DNA from: Phocaeicola salanitronis DSM 18170
GTDB lineage: Bacteria; Bacteroidota; Bacteroidia; Bacteroidales; Bacteroidaceae
Direction: 5' to 3'
DNA length: 64,000 nucleotides
Assembly: GCF_000190575.1 (NCBI RefSeq)
Contig: NC_015164.1
Coordinates: 4,054,001-4,118,000, forward strand
The notes under the pieces were generated by a model. It saw only the letters and a list, made by a program, of their open reading frames with translations, was not told where the DNA came from and did not search any database. Shown here one piece after another: positions 43,801-52,484 of the stretch (its first letter is position 1; the number at the start of each line of letters is the position of its first letter). Position numbers and translations under genes: made by a program.

Positions 43801-45909
43801 AAAGTACACCACATCGACCTTGACATCAAACAGGTATTCGGCAAAGTCGGCATAGACTTCTGTCGGAATCCACCGCTCGCCCATGTTGAAGTCAAGCTCC
43901 TCATAAGGTATCAGTTCGGGCGTGACCTCTTCCAACGCCCTTACCGTTTTTTCAGTCCAAGCCCTTGCCTGTCCTGCAAGGCTATGGATATATCCGGCGA
44001 ACGCTTTGCATTTCTCTACCACGTTACCTGCAAGTATGCGCCCCTTTTCTTCCCATGCGCTGGTTTCGGGGTTGTAGAACATTTCGCCCTCCAACGCCTC
44101 TATCACCTCGCTCTCGCTGCATCCTGTCGATTGCGCAAGGTAAACCATATCCACCCTGCCGTAATAGTTCAAGCTGCTTGCCAACGCTTCCATCGGGGCA
44201 AGGCGTACCGATGTGTCTATTTTCTTGAAAGCAACAGGCTCGCGCATGATGTCGGCTTTCACCACCTCGCCATGCGCTTGCATTTCGATGGAATACACCT
44301 CAAAGCCCAAGCTGTCAAGCGTCATCATTTCTTTGTTGCCGTCCGTGTGGAAATTGCCCCACTTGGTCACAAACGCATCGTATGCCTTGTTCAGCCGTTC
44401 ACGGAGCAAGGGTTGTTCTTCCCTTGTTTCCGCTTCGCTTTCCGACAACTCGAAGTAAGCCTTTCGCACGGGAAAATAGTCCTTTGCCCGTTCCATGTCC
44501 GCACCGTTGACTTTTATAGGACTGAACCATGCGGCCATTTCGGAAAAACGGTCGGTTCTTCTGCTTTGTATGGTGCCAAGCTGCCCCTCGAACAGCACCA
44601 ACGCACCGTCTTTCATCCAACCGGGCATTTCGTCCGTGTAGGGTCGTTTGCCTGTGTTTGGCTTGTACTGTACCGCTGCCGTGGCTTCCCCGAAAAGGTC
44701 AAAGAGGGATAGCATCGCTTCCTGCTGCGGCTGCGCTTGCTTTTGCCCACCAAACAGGGAGGGCTTGAAATAGTGGGTGAAATTGGCTCTCAATATCTCG
44801 GCAAGCCGTTGGTGTATGGCTTCTTCTGTGCCGTTCCACTCGTACTTGCGCATCAACTTGCCGAATTGGTTTGTGCCGATGGCCGTACCTGTGGACAACG
44901 TGCTTTGCGGCAAAGAGAAGGCCTTGTTTGCGTGTTCTGTTTCCAGCCCCTGCGATGTGCGCTCCCTGCACGTTTCCAAGAACAGGCGTTCCCTTGTGGT
45001 GAGGTTTTGCTTGTGGCTGTCCTTTTGCAAGATGATAAGGTCGCTGCCTACCTCGATGCCGCCGGTCTGCATGAAAAGCGTGTCGGGCAAGCGCAGGGCG
45101 GTGATGATATGGGCGTGATGCACCAGATATTCACGCACAAAGCGATTGGATGGGCTGTCAGCCACGCCCCTTGACGTGATGAAAGCCAGCAAGCCGCCCT
45201 CATTTAACAGTTCCATTGCCTTGATGAAGAAATAGTTGTGAATGGCCTTAAGGGATTGTTTGTAAGGCGTTCCCCTGCGTTCAAAGTCCGCATCGAACAC
45301 GTTTATCGTGCCGAAAGGTATGTTGGACGCTATCACATCGAACGTGTCGTATTCCAACTCCTGCGCCTTTATGGTTTCAAAGCCGCCAATGACCGCTTTT
45401 GTATCAGGTTGCAAGGCTGAAAGCACAAGCCCTGTCGCCAAGTCCTTTTCAAACGCTACCTTGTAAGTGTCGGGCATGGAAACTGGCAGAAAGCCGCCAA
45501 TTCCTGCGGACGGTTCAAGAAAGGATTTCATTAACAAACCGTTGGCTTGGAACGTGGCTCGTATTTGGTCGGTCACCGCCTCTATGAGAAATTTCGGGGT
45601 ATAGAAAGCGGTGAGGACGGATGCCTTTATGCTATCCACAAGCTCCCTGTATAGTGTTTCGTCGTCTTGTGCTATGGCTTGCAATACGCACACAAGATGG
45701 TCTAAAGTCTGTTTCATCTTGTCGGACATGGGGGCATTTGTTCCTAAATCCAATACTTCCTTGATGCCCCCAAATCCCGAATACAGGGAGAGGGTTTCAC
45801 GTTCGGCTGCTGTCGCCGTCCTTTTCTCGTTCCGCACCCGATAGGCTGTTTCGATAGCTACTGTGTTCGCCGCCAATGCTTGCAATTTGTTGTAGTTCAT
45901 ATTCTTCAT
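40894..45909 (-). CDS. DNA methyltransferase-helicase fusion (N6-methylase plus SNF2-like)
   Basis: 1,671 residues. N-terminal methyltransferase: EPSAGIGGF (132-140, SAM motif I) and SNIPFG (195-200, where NPPF is usual). Helicase core: GAGKT (about 855), DECHYFKN (about 1021) and QRNGRAVRKGN (about 1357). The C-terminal 250 residues are a coiled-coil type tail. This family is common on conjugative elements and is thought to modify or protect element DNA. The altered catalytic NPPF motif (S-N-I-P-F) leaves methylation activity uncertain. Leader B lies just upstream. Confidence 0.9.
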   Translation of the reverse strand: MKNMNYNKLQALAANTVAIETAYRVRNEKRTATAAERETLSLYSGFGGIKEVLDLGTNAPMSDKMKQTLDHLVCVLQAIAQDDETLYRELVDSIKASVLTAFYTPKFLIEAVTDQIRATFQANGLLMKSFLEPSAGIGGFLPVSMPDTYKVAFEKDLATGLVLSALQPDTKAVIGGFETIKAQELEYDTFDVIASNIPFGTINVFDADFERRGTPYKQSLKAIHNYFFIKAMELLNEGGLLAFITSRGVADSPSNRFVREYLVHHAHIITALRLPDTLFMQTGGIEVGSDLIILQKDSHKQNLTTRERLFLETCRERTSQGLETEHANKAFSLPQSTLSTGTAIGTNQFGKLMRKYEWNGTEEAIHQRLAEILRANFTHYFKPSLFGGQKQAQPQQEAMLSLFDLFGEATAAVQYKPNTGKRPYTDEMPGWMKDGALVLFEGQLGTIQSRRTDRFSEMAAWFSPIKVNGADMERAKDYFPVRKAYFELSESEAETREEQPLLRERLNKAYDAFVTKWGNFHTDGNKEMMTLDSLGFEVYSIEMQAHGEVVKADIMREPVAFKKIDTSVRLAPMEALASSLNYYGRVDMVYLAQSTGCSESEVIEALEGEMFYNPETSAWEEKGRILAGNVVEKCKAFAGYIHSLAGQARAWTEKTVRALEEVTPELIPYEELDFNMGERWIPTEVYADFAEYLFDVKVDVVYFDVNDTYVISLHGYSPAAYNIYASHGYTGEKLFAHALHDTIPEIKKEVMRGGEWVKVPDEEAMQEVATKIQEIRGKFNAWLDSQPIAVRDELVRLYNERFNCYVRPSYDGSAQTFPRLSFAQFPYDDLYPSQKDAIWMIKQNGGGVCWHEVGAGKTMVMCVAAYEMKRLGLVQKPLIIGLKANVHEIADCFRKAYPSAKLLYPGKEDFTPANREELFSKIKNNNWDCIILTHDQFAKILQSEETMFGIMQQELDDVERSLQVLEESGMGWRNRRMQKALEKRQENLSANLLSLKTRIEDKKDGGIDFHTMGIDHIFVDECHYFKNLMFQTRHTRVAGIGNNQGSQRAMNLLIAIRDIQERTGKDLGATFLSGTVVVNALTELYVLFKYLRPKELAKQRVSCFDAWAAIFTKKTTDYELNVTGSIKRKERFRTYIKVPELAAFLREITDYRTAEMINLDIPDKNVRFLSDKPTMEQEVMIERLVRFANSGEWSDLGLEAPAPEHMDKAKMLIATNVARKMALDMRLLSDQFSDDPTNKASRCAQTIYEYYVKSNAHRGTQFVFSDLSTYKPNEWNVCQDIKDKLVAMGVPASEIQFIQTAKTEKARKKIFEGMNNGTIRVLFGSTSMLGTGVNAQQRAVAVHHLEIPWRPADLEQRNGRAVRKGNTVKLWGGNVVDIIIYGTEKTLDAYKFNLLRNKQLFINQINNGTIAVRRIDEDGMDEDTGMNFAEFVAILSGNTDLLDKAKLDNKIIQLEKEQAAFNKERYRAERKAEGNRQEIDNCKCNIGRMTEDWEHFNTRKEDRNIEINGNAQLTAEEAGRALHSISRKHRGGFTPIGSYNGLRLLVSSEYRLDGSFDRNIFFVEGKSGLKYKCGMSGSLPPSFAAAAVFPQATLENIPKLMERQAERQKHLEGEIIALQQVMARRWSKEEELKRLKQECKELQERINRTLEEAERPTVPTPGTEPMTVPAA

Positions 45910-46120
45910 ATTTGACAGATTTTGTTCTTTCCCCTGCTATCGGCCATATTTCGATGGCTCTTGTAGGTTATTTTTCTGCCTCCGGAATGGGGCGGAATGG
46001 CTTTTCGGCAAATCAGACGGCAGAAATACGCTTGGAGTGAAGCCCCAAGGAAGATTTCTGCCAAGGCCGGTTTGCAACGGCAAGCCACGCCACATTTATT
46101 TTGCAGCAAAATAACCTGCG
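45910..46120 (-). promoter_or_regulatory. Structured leader B, upstream of the methylase-helicase
   Basis: The cleanest member. Inner hairpin GGCAGAAAT (46019-46027) with ATTTCTGCC (46054-46062), boxes ACGCTT (46028-46033) and GGAAG (46049-46053). Long-range stem GGTTATTTTTCTGCC (45966-45980) with GCAGCAAAATAACC (46103-46116). Box TTTCCCCTGC at 45928-45937 lies 19 bases from the start codon. Confidence 0.7.
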
Positions 46121-46203
46121 GGGCATCGAATGGCAGGATGACAAAAAAATGAAAAGGTAGAAAAGGAGACATACCGCTCTAAAACAGTAGAGGCAAAGCA
46201 AAA

Positions 46204-46477
46204 TATAAGTGGGCTATAACAGGTGGTACGGCTTGTCCGAAAGAAACGGACGGTCTGCCGGGCAAACAGATAGGGGAATTTGCCTGTTCCCAGTCAGCGG
46301 ACTTGTACGCCGACTGGGATATGGGCGTGTTCCCGTTTGCCCATACCGCAAGCCGCGCCGCCGTTCACAGCGGCATGGCTAAGGCACAGACCGTTATTCC
46401 TATGATGATAAGGCAAGCCGTGGGCATCGAAGATGGATATAAGAGGAGTGAAAACTTTATAACAGGGATATAACAGG
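46204..46477. repeat. TATAANNGG motifs and a large nested hairpin upstream of leader B
   Basis: Motif copies at 46204, 46215, 46438, 46458 and 46469. Between them a nested structure at 46229-46355: CGGCTTG/CAAGCCG outer, GGGCAAAC/GTTTGCCC, GGGGAA/TTCCC and CCCAGTC/GACTGGG inner. No gene is seen from 46120 to 46546. Confidence 0.65.
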
Positions 46478-46546
46478 AGAACGGCGGGGAACAAGGTGGC
46501 GACAAGGCACACCGGGTATTTCCCGATATGCCTTGCCTCATGGCGA

Positions 46547-47821
46547 TTAAGCACTTATCCGTTGCCTAATCAGGTTCATGTTGCTGTTCACAAGGTCAAT
46601 GATACGGTCGTGGTATTCCGTGTTTTGGTTGCACACGCCACGGCTTTGTACCACGCATAATTTTTTCAAGTCAACCTCCACTGTCTCAATGCGCTTATTG
46701 CCGATGGTGGCAGACAATATCAGAGAGTTCTCCTTGCGGTAGTATGCGTTGGCATATACACAATGGTGCATCAGCGTACCCTCTTCCGCTATCTCGGCAA
46801 CGCTCTCCAACACTCTGACGTTCAGCATCCCGTCCGTAATGACTATGCCGAAGAACTTGCCTTTCTGCAACAGGTAGTCTTTCTCGTATTGGGCGGCTTC
46901 CTTTCGGCGCAATACCAGGCGTTCACGTTCCTCCTTGCGGTTGCGTTGCTCCACCAATTTGTCGTGTTCCGCTTTCAAGTCGGCAGGGCAGACATATTTC
47001 GGGCTGTGGGTGTCCTTGCCCATTCGCCTAAGCAGGTCGATGGTATCGCACCACATTGAGCCGTCAGTAATGGTATATCCATTCCGCAGGCAGATTTTCA
47101 CAGACGGCCAGTAATCATCCAGACGAGTTGATGAGTGCAGGCAATAGCGCAACAGGTCATATTGTCCGGCTTTCAGTAGAGTTTCAACTTTCGGGTCGGT
47201 CAGCAATGCCGGTATGAGTTTTGCCGGTTCAATGTCTTGCAGGTCGCTGCGGAAACCATTTCTTTTCAAGGTGTCAATGACGCTGTATCTCGGACAGGTG
47301 TCAAAAGTGGCAATATGGCGGTACACTCCGTTATCTCCCCGAATGGTCATCGGTGAAGCGAAAGAAAAGGTGTCCAAGTACCGCCCCAATATGCGCTGAA
47401 TGGCTACAAGGGTCTGTTTGCCATCGGCATTCCACCAATACTGCCCGATTTCCAAAGCGTATGGGGCAGCCCTGCAACCTTTCTCCATTTCAACCACCAA
47501 CAGGAACATACGCAGGGTTTGGTATTCACCGCATTTTTCAAGCAGGGTAAAATATGCCTTTTGCTGTATTTTGCGGACAAGGGTATTTTTCACCTCCAAC
47601 TTTGCGTGGCACTTGGGGCAGACGCAATGGTCGGTTGCTTTCCGCATTACCCACTGATGCCCACAGTCCATACAGGTAGTCCGGCCTTTAGGCAGTCGGT
47701 GTGCAAAGTGACTGACGCATTCACGGAACGCCCACGAAAGTTGCGCCTTGGTCAAAGGGCGGAGCTTGCCGCTTTGGACAAGCACCGCTTTCTCGAATTT
47801 GTTGCGTGGTTTCATGTTCAA
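46547..47821 (-). CDS. PcfJ-like protein
   Basis: 424 residues. TCMDCGHQWVMRKATDHCVC, with a second CPKC, forms a zinc ribbon near residue 50-75. The C-terminal half contains GTLMHHCVYANAYYRKENSL, the usual PcfJ signature. PcfJ is encoded beside PcfK on many mobile elements, and here the two genes overlap by four bases. Function unknown, possibly nucleic-acid binding in establishment. Confidence 0.85.
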   Translation of the reverse strand: MNMKPRNKFEKAVLVQSGKLRPLTKAQLSWAFRECVSHFAHRLPKGRTTCMDCGHQWVMRKATDHCVCPKCHAKLEVKNTLVRKIQQKAYFTLLEKCGEYQTLRMFLLVVEMEKGCRAAPYALEIGQYWWNADGKQTLVAIQRILGRYLDTFSFASPMTIRGDNGVYRHIATFDTCPRYSVIDTLKRNGFRSDLQDIEPAKLIPALLTDPKVETLLKAGQYDLLRYCLHSSTRLDDYWPSVKICLRNGYTITDGSMWCDTIDLLRRMGKDTHSPKYVCPADLKAEHDKLVEQRNRKEERERLVLRRKEAAQYEKDYLLQKGKFFGIVITDGMLNVRVLESVAEIAEEGTLMHHCVYANAYYRKENSLILSATIGNKRIETVEVDLKKLCVVQSRGVCNQNTEYHDRIIDLVNSNMNLIRQRISA

Positions 47822-48255
47822 AAGCCGAATAAGTTAGGTTCTGTTTGTTTGGTCTCCTGCGGTTTTGCCGCCTGCTTGCTCTTGCGTTGCTGCATCTTGC
47901 GCAATTCCTCGGCTTGGTATTGGCTGATAGCCCTCTGCCGTGCCTCGGCTTTCTCTTCCTCGGTGAGTTCGATATGTCTGTTGACTATCACGCCGCAGTT
48001 GACTGGCTTGCCGATTTCGATGTCATCTTCATCAAAGTAATGGCAAGCGAGCGAATACACGTCATCGTCAGCCATGCCTACACAGCCCTCATTAGCAAGT
48101 GCCTTGATTTGGTTGAGTATGAATGTCACACAATTGTCCAAGCTCTTGTTCTCCTTAGCATAAGCCACGGCAAAGAGTTCGTCCGTTTTGGCTCTTTCGT
48201 CCAAATAGCTCTTGATGGCCTGTTTGAAATGTTCAGTTCCTTTCATAGTTGTCAT
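47818..48255 (-). CDS. PcfK-like protein
   Basis: 145 residues from the ATG at 48255 (MTTMKGTEHFKQAIKSYLDE); the longer frame upstream overlaps the next gene. CVTFILNQIKALANEGCVGM, ACHYFDEDDI and a basic Gln/Lys-rich tail are typical of PcfK. It overlaps PcfJ by four bases. Likely acts with PcfJ. Confidence 0.8.
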   Translation of the reverse strand: MTTMKGTEHFKQAIKSYLDERAKTDELFAVAYAKENKSLDNCVTFILNQIKALANEGCVGMADDDVYSLACHYFDEDDIEIGKPVNCGVIVNRHIELTEEEKAEARQRAISQYQAEELRKMQQRKSKQAAKPQETKQTEPNLFGF

Positions 48256-48503
48256 TGTTTGGTGGGTTGGATATAAAAGATGTCGCAGTCCACTACCTCT
48301 GTCGGCAAGCCGAAAGCAGGGCAAGGTGAAAAATAGGGTTGCAGGTTGCATTCACTGTCCATGACGGGCGAAACTACTTGTACGCCCATGTCCTTGTACC
48401 AGCGGTCGATGGTTTGTAGTTCTTCCTCTGTCAGTCCGCTTGCATCTCCATTGACAAGGTAGCACAGGCTCCATGTCGGTATCTTTTCGATTGTCTTTTC
48501 CAT
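48252..48503 (-). CDS. Small conserved element protein
   Basis: 83 residues, acidic, with SGLTEEELQTIDRWYKDMGV as a helical core. It resembles small conserved proteins near pcfJ/pcfK on Bacteroidales elements. Its end overlaps the PcfK start. Function unknown. Confidence 0.6.
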   Translation of the reverse strand: MEKTIEKIPTWSLCYLVNGDASGLTEEELQTIDRWYKDMGVQVVSPVMDSECNLQPYFSPCPAFGLPTEVVDCDIFYIQPTKQ

Positions 48504-48520
48504 ATGGGTATGCTTTGGGG

Positions 48521-48724
48521 TTAATTAATCTCTATCTCGTCAGGATAAACCACTATCTCCGCTCCGCTACTCACTTGGACGATATAACCATTGTCGGTCT
48601 GTCCGACAATGGTTGCCGAGCGGTAGCCTTTCCATGGGGTCAACAGCCAGCAATGCTTGCCGTAGTCCTCGAAATCTTCTCTGTTGTCGTAATCGTACAT
48701 ATTGGTGTATGTTTTTGATGTCAT
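48521..48724 (-). CDS. Small hypothetical protein under leader E
   Basis: 67 residues from the ATG at 48724 (MTSKTYTNMYDYDNREDF). Tyr/Asp-rich start and beta-rich remainder (ATIVGQTDNGYIVQVSSG). First gene after leader E and before the PcfK/PcfJ genes, so these four genes may form one operon. Confidence 0.6.
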   Translation of the reverse strand: MTSKTYTNMYDYDNREDFEDYGKHCWLLTPWKGYRSATIVGQTDNGYIVQVSSGAEIVVYPDEIEIN

Positions 48725-48925
48725 ACTTTCCCCTGTCATCGGTTCTTCTTGCCGTGACCGATTTTGGGTTTTATCGATGCGGCTACTCGGCTATCGGGAA
48801 AGCCTCATGCGGCGGCTTTTCTTGCCAATTACGCTCCGCAAGGAGGAAGAATTTGCAAGAAATCCACTTCAAGCCGCCGCCATCAGGCGCGATGGCCGAC
48901 CTTTGCATCAGTAAAACTAAACGGT
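48725..48925 (-). promoter_or_regulatory. Structured leader E, upstream of the PcfK/PcfJ operon
   Basis: Inner hairpin TTCTTGCCAATT (48819-48830) with AATTTGCAAGAA (48850-48861), boxes ACGCTC (48831-48836) and GGAAG (48845-48849). Long-range stem GGGTTTTATCGATGC (48766-48780) with GCATCAGTAAAACT (48905-48918). Box TTTCCCCTGT at 48727-48736 touches the start codon. A TATAACAAAG variant of the upstream motif lies near 48959. No gene from 48926 to 49076. Confidence 0.65.
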
Positions 48926-49076
48926 GACGGCTGGAGGGCGGGATAAGGAATAGCCGGTATAACAAAGCGGGTAATGGTAGAATAGATAGTTAATCATTTT
49001 CAAAAGGAGCAAGGCTTCACGTGCATTGAGCACGAAAAAAGCGGCCGAAGCCGCTCTTTTCGACGAGGGAATCGGT

Positions 49077-49466
49077 CTATGCCGCCTCCTTCTGTTTCTT
49101 GGCGCGAGTCTTAGGTTGGGGCTTCTCGGCCTTTTCCGGCTTCTCCACTGCCTCGTAGAACTTCTTGGCCACGAACTTGATGCAGTTCTGCTTCACACCG
49201 TTCTTGTCGGTCCACTCTTCGGGCTTCAAATAGCCCTCTATGGTGAGTAGCGTACCCTTTTTCAGCAACTCGAACGATGCGCTGCCGCTCTTGCGCCAGG
49301 CTTCCACGTTGATGAAGGCGGACACGCGATTGGTGGCGTTGTCCTTGGTTTCCTTGCGGCCGATTGTCATCGGGAAACGGGCTACATCGTTGTTGGTGAA
49401 CGTGCGGATTTCAGCGTCCTTTGCTACAAAACCTGTGATGATGAAAGAATTTTCTACTTGCTTCAT
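49077..49466 (-). CDS. ssb: Single-stranded DNA-binding protein
   Basis: 129 residues. OB-fold SSB pattern: FIITGFVAKDAEIRTF, FPMTIGRKETKDNATNRVSA, GTLLTIEGYLKPEEW. The tail is Lys/Ala-rich (KAEKPQPKTRAKKQKEAA) and lacks the acidic DDDIPF-type tip, so it may not recruit host partners the usual way. It would protect transferred single strands in donor or recipient. Confidence 0.9.
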   Translation of the reverse strand: MKQVENSFIITGFVAKDAEIRTFTNNDVARFPMTIGRKETKDNATNRVSAFINVEAWRKSGSASFELLKKGTLLTIEGYLKPEEWTDKNGVKQNCIKFVAKKFYEAVEKPEKAEKPQPKTRAKKQKEAA

Positions 49467-49742
49467 GACTGTAAGTTTTTAGAAGTTGAACAATTAATTT
49501 TTACGGATGCAAGAAGATATTGCAGGCATAGGGTAGCACCAAGGGAGGCACGCAAATACGCAACATTTTATGTGAAGCGGAAAATGTCGGAAGATTTTCG
49601 TGACACGCCATTGGTCAGAACGTCAGTGTCCCGTAACGCCATCGGCGAGCTGCATTATATCTTTGCATCATGGAAAAATATTGTGGCTTCGATAAACGAC
49701 GGCCATGTAAGAAGCAACACGGAAATTCAGCCACAGGTTGTG

Positions 49743-49940
49743 ATGAAGGATGCTAATAATCCGCCTGCCAAAAGAAAAAAGCCCGTTCCGATGGCTCTGC
49801 AACGGGTCAAGTATGAAACGGCGATTCCAACCACCTCTTTCATTATGGAAGCCGTAAGGGCGGACGCGATACCGATATTGCCAGAAAAAGGCCGCTCTAC
49901 CATTGGAGAGGAGATGCCTGAAGATAAGACTGACGGATAG
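49743..49940 (+). CDS. Small hypothetical protein
   Basis: 65 residues starting MKDANNPPAKRKKPVPMALQ, basic N-terminus then mixed. A -7 box TATCTTTG at 49658-49665 lies upstream on the same strand. The frame is open to 49584, so a longer product is possible. No family recognised; it may not be a gene. The flanking DNA 49467-49657 and 49941-50157 shows nothing else. Confidence 0.35.
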   Translation: MKDANNPPAKRKKPVPMALQRVKYETAIPTTSFIMEAVRADAIPILPEKGRSTIGEEMPEDKTDG

Positions 49941-50157
49941 GGAATGTGGACAGAACAGCTGTCGGTGTGCCGGTTCCGAGGCAACGGAAGAAATTAAGGA
50001 AAGCCGGCTATCAACCTAAACCCAAGATACGATGAAAGAATGGCGCACGACTGCCATCGGGAAAGAGCATCGGTCGCCTTTGGCGAAATGTAAGCCAATA
50101 AAAGGCGTAAAAGTGTGGAAACTCATAAAATAAGGACGGACAAGCGCATAAAAATGG

Positions 50158-50165
50158 TATTTTTG
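50158..50165 (+). promoter_or_regulatory. -7 box of umuDC
   Basis: TATTTTTG matches TAnnTTTG, 34 bases before the umuD start codon. Confidence 0.5.
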
Positions 50166-50199
50166 CAAAACGAATGGTAATGCAACAAGAGAACAGGAA

Positions 50200-50697
50200 A
50201 TGGAAGATTCACATAAAACAGTCGTCAATGAATCCGGAGTAGAAAAGGAGGACGGGGTAAGGCTCATCCTCTATTCGGCCGACCTGAGCAGCGAGCTGCT
50301 GTTGGACTTTGCCGATGGTGGCATCCGTGCAGGATTCCCATCCCCTGCACAAGACTACACGACGGAGAGCATCGACCTGAACCGCGAGTTGGTTCGCCAT
50401 CCCGCCACTACGTTCTATGCCCGTGCCGTAGGTGATTCGATGAAGGACTGTGGCATCGACAACGGCGACTTGTTGGTGATAGACAAGGCCATCGATCCGC
50501 AGGAGGGTGACATCGTGGTGGCCTACATTGATGGGGAATTTACATTGAAGCGGGTAAAGTTCGATGTCAAGGGTGATTGCCTTTGGCTGATGCCCGCCAA
50601 CAAGGACTATCCGCCTATCAAGGTGACGGAAGAAAATAATTTCATCGTGTGGGGAGTATTGACCTACAACATCAAACGCCAATATCGGAGGAAGTGA
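50200..50697 (+). CDS. umuD: UmuD-like S24 peptidase (polymerase V accessory)
   Basis: 165 residues. Cleavage site A44-G45 in GIRAGFPSPA, catalytic Ser80 in VGDSMKDCG and Lys117 in FTLKRV: the self-cleaving LexA/UmuD arrangement. No DNA-binding domain, so UmuD and not LexA. It is three bases ahead of umuC. Together they form an error-prone polymerase for bypassing damage, possibly useful when the element replicates in a stressed recipient. Confidence 0.9.
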   Translation: MEDSHKTVVNESGVEKEDGVRLILYSADLSSELLLDFADGGIRAGFPSPAQDYTTESIDLNRELVRHPATTFYARAVGDSMKDCGIDNGDLLVIDKAIDPQEGDIVVAYIDGEFTLKRVKFDVKGDCLWLMPANKDYPPIKVTEENNFIVWGVLTYNIKRQYRRK

Positions 50698-50700
50698 ATC

Positions 50701-51972
50701 ATGTTCGGTCTAGTGGATTGCAACAACTTCTATTGTTCGTGTGAACGGGTCTTCAATCCGGGATTGCGCACACAGCCAGTGGTGGTGCTGTCTAACAATG
50801 ACGGTTGCATCATTGCCCGCAGCAACGAGGCAAAGGCGTTGGGCATAGAAATGGGTACGCCTTTTTACCAAGCAAAAGAATTGCTGGAGCGTGAAAAGGT
50901 TGCCGTGTTCAGTTCCAATTACACACTTTATGGTGACATGAGCCGCAGGGTGATGATGCTGCTTTCGGAATTCACGCCCGAATTGATGCAATATTCCATC
51001 GATGAAGCTTTCATCGACCTTACAGGCATGGGCGGTGGAGAAGCATTGCGTGAGTACGGCAAACGCATCGTGCGTACCATTGGCAAGGGTACAGGAATCC
51101 CGGTAACGCTTGGCATAGCTCCGACCAAGACCTTGGCAAAAGTGGCAAGCAGGTATGGAAAGAAATACAAAGGTTACGGGGGTGTCTGCCTGATTGACAC
51201 CGAAGAAAAGCGCATCAAGGCATTGCAAGGTTTCGACATCGCCGATGTGTGGGGCATTGGCAGACGCTCTGCCAAGAAGTTGGAATACCATGGAGTCAAA
51301 AACGCATGGGATTTCACGCAGTGGAGTGAAAGCCGGGTAAGACGGTTGCTTACCGTCACAGGTGTGAGGACATGGAAGGAACTCCGTGGCGAAAGTTGCA
51401 TAAACATCAGCGAACTGCCCGAAAAGCAGAGCATCTGTACCAGCCGCAGTTTTCCCGACAAAGGTTTGTCTGAGTTGGAAGTGGTGGAAGAAGCAGTAGC
51501 CAACTTTGCCGCTTCATGTGTCCGCAAGTTGCGTGAGCAAAAGAGTCGTTGCTGCCAACTGACCGTATTCGCTTATACCAGCCGTTTCCGCAACGATGTG
51601 CCAAACCATATTATCAACCGCACAGTTACATTGCCCATGCCCACCAACGACCAATTGGAGTTGGTAGCCGCAGCAGTCCAAGCACTCCGTACCGAATGGC
51701 GTGAGAATGGAAGATACCACTACAAGAAAGCCGGTGTCATCGTGTGGGACATTAGTCCAAACACTGCCGTCCAAACTGTCCTCTTTGACTCCATAGACCG
51801 TGCCAAACAAGCTCGCCTTTCAGCGGCTATCGATGCCATCAACCAACGGAATGGTTTTAATACCGTAAAAGTGGCAAGCCAAGGCACAGACAAACGTTGG
51901 CACTTGAAATGCGAACACAAGTCAGCCCAATACTCCACAAACCTTAACGAAGTCATCAAAGTCAAAGTCTGA
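50701..51972 (+). CDS. umuC: UmuC-like Y-family DNA polymerase
   Basis: 423 residues, full length. DCNNFYCSCERVFNP (6-20) and YSIDEAFIDLTG (around 99-110) hold the catalytic acidic residues. HhH-type region GFDIADVWGIGRRSAKKLE follows. Translesion polymerase active with cleaved UmuD. The pair is on the + strand, against the backbone. Confidence 0.9.
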   Translation: MFGLVDCNNFYCSCERVFNPGLRTQPVVVLSNNDGCIIARSNEAKALGIEMGTPFYQAKELLEREKVAVFSSNYTLYGDMSRRVMMLLSEFTPELMQYSIDEAFIDLTGMGGGEALREYGKRIVRTIGKGTGIPVTLGIAPTKTLAKVASRYGKKYKGYGGVCLIDTEEKRIKALQGFDIADVWGIGRRSAKKLEYHGVKNAWDFTQWSESRVRRLLTVTGVRTWKELRGESCINISELPEKQSICTSRSFPDKGLSELEVVEEAVANFAASCVRKLREQKSRCCQLTVFAYTSRFRNDVPNHIINRTVTLPMPTNDQLELVAAAVQALRTEWRENGRYHYKKAGVIVWDISPNTAVQTVLFDSIDRAKQARLSAAIDAINQRNGFNTVKVASQGTDKRWHLKCEHKSAQYSTNLNEVIKVKV

Positions 51973-52484
51973 ACAGTATTCTATTGCCTTCAAAAAAGAA
52001 AGGCTGGTGCAACTGGCAAAGTGGTTTACTCCTTTCCTTGTTCTATATATACAAGATGTCATTAAACTTAATTTCTAAAACTATTATTATTCATTACCAA
52101 AGAGATGTTGCAAGAGGTTTACTTCGTTCCTTGTAGTATATACAAGAAAATTTAAACCTACTTTTTAAATTCCTGCTTGCGCAATCAAGTCCGGGTAGGG
52201 CTTTTAGGCAAATCAGTCAACAAGTACTCACCGACAACAGCCATAACTTTTCTTTTGGAAGGAAAAAACAAATTGAATCCACTACTTTTGTACACTTGAT
52301 AGGTCAACTCTCTTCTGACGACACGCAATTGCCTTGACATACTATTTGATTCCATTATCTGGAAGGATGTCGTCATGCGTCACAATATGCAGAACACGAC
52401 TGACGCAGTTCACCGTCATTTTTCCACTCCTTTGCGAGCTTTACTCTTTCGATTCATGAATTTTCCTTTCCATAATATTGATTT
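51973..52484. other. Intergenic region with a duplicated palindromic block
   Basis: Two imperfect direct copies, 52023-52077 and 52117-52169, share GGTTTACT, TTCCTTGT, TATATACAAGA and a TTTTTAAA or TTTCTAAA end. CTTGT..ACAAG forms a dyad in each. No convincing gene is seen; a 63-codon - strand frame at 52185-52376 has no support. Confidence 0.55.

Noticed and set aside
49670..49757. 28-codon Cys-rich ORF right behind a -7 box
   Set aside because: Too short, with no homologous pattern; the box more likely serves the frame starting at 49743.
50200..50697. LexA-type repressor
   Set aside because: The DNA-binding domain is missing and umuC follows three bases later, so UmuD is the better call.
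52185..52376. 63-codon - strand frame between umuC and leader F
   Set aside because: No leader, promoter or recognisable protein pattern; sits in AT-rich intergenic DNA.
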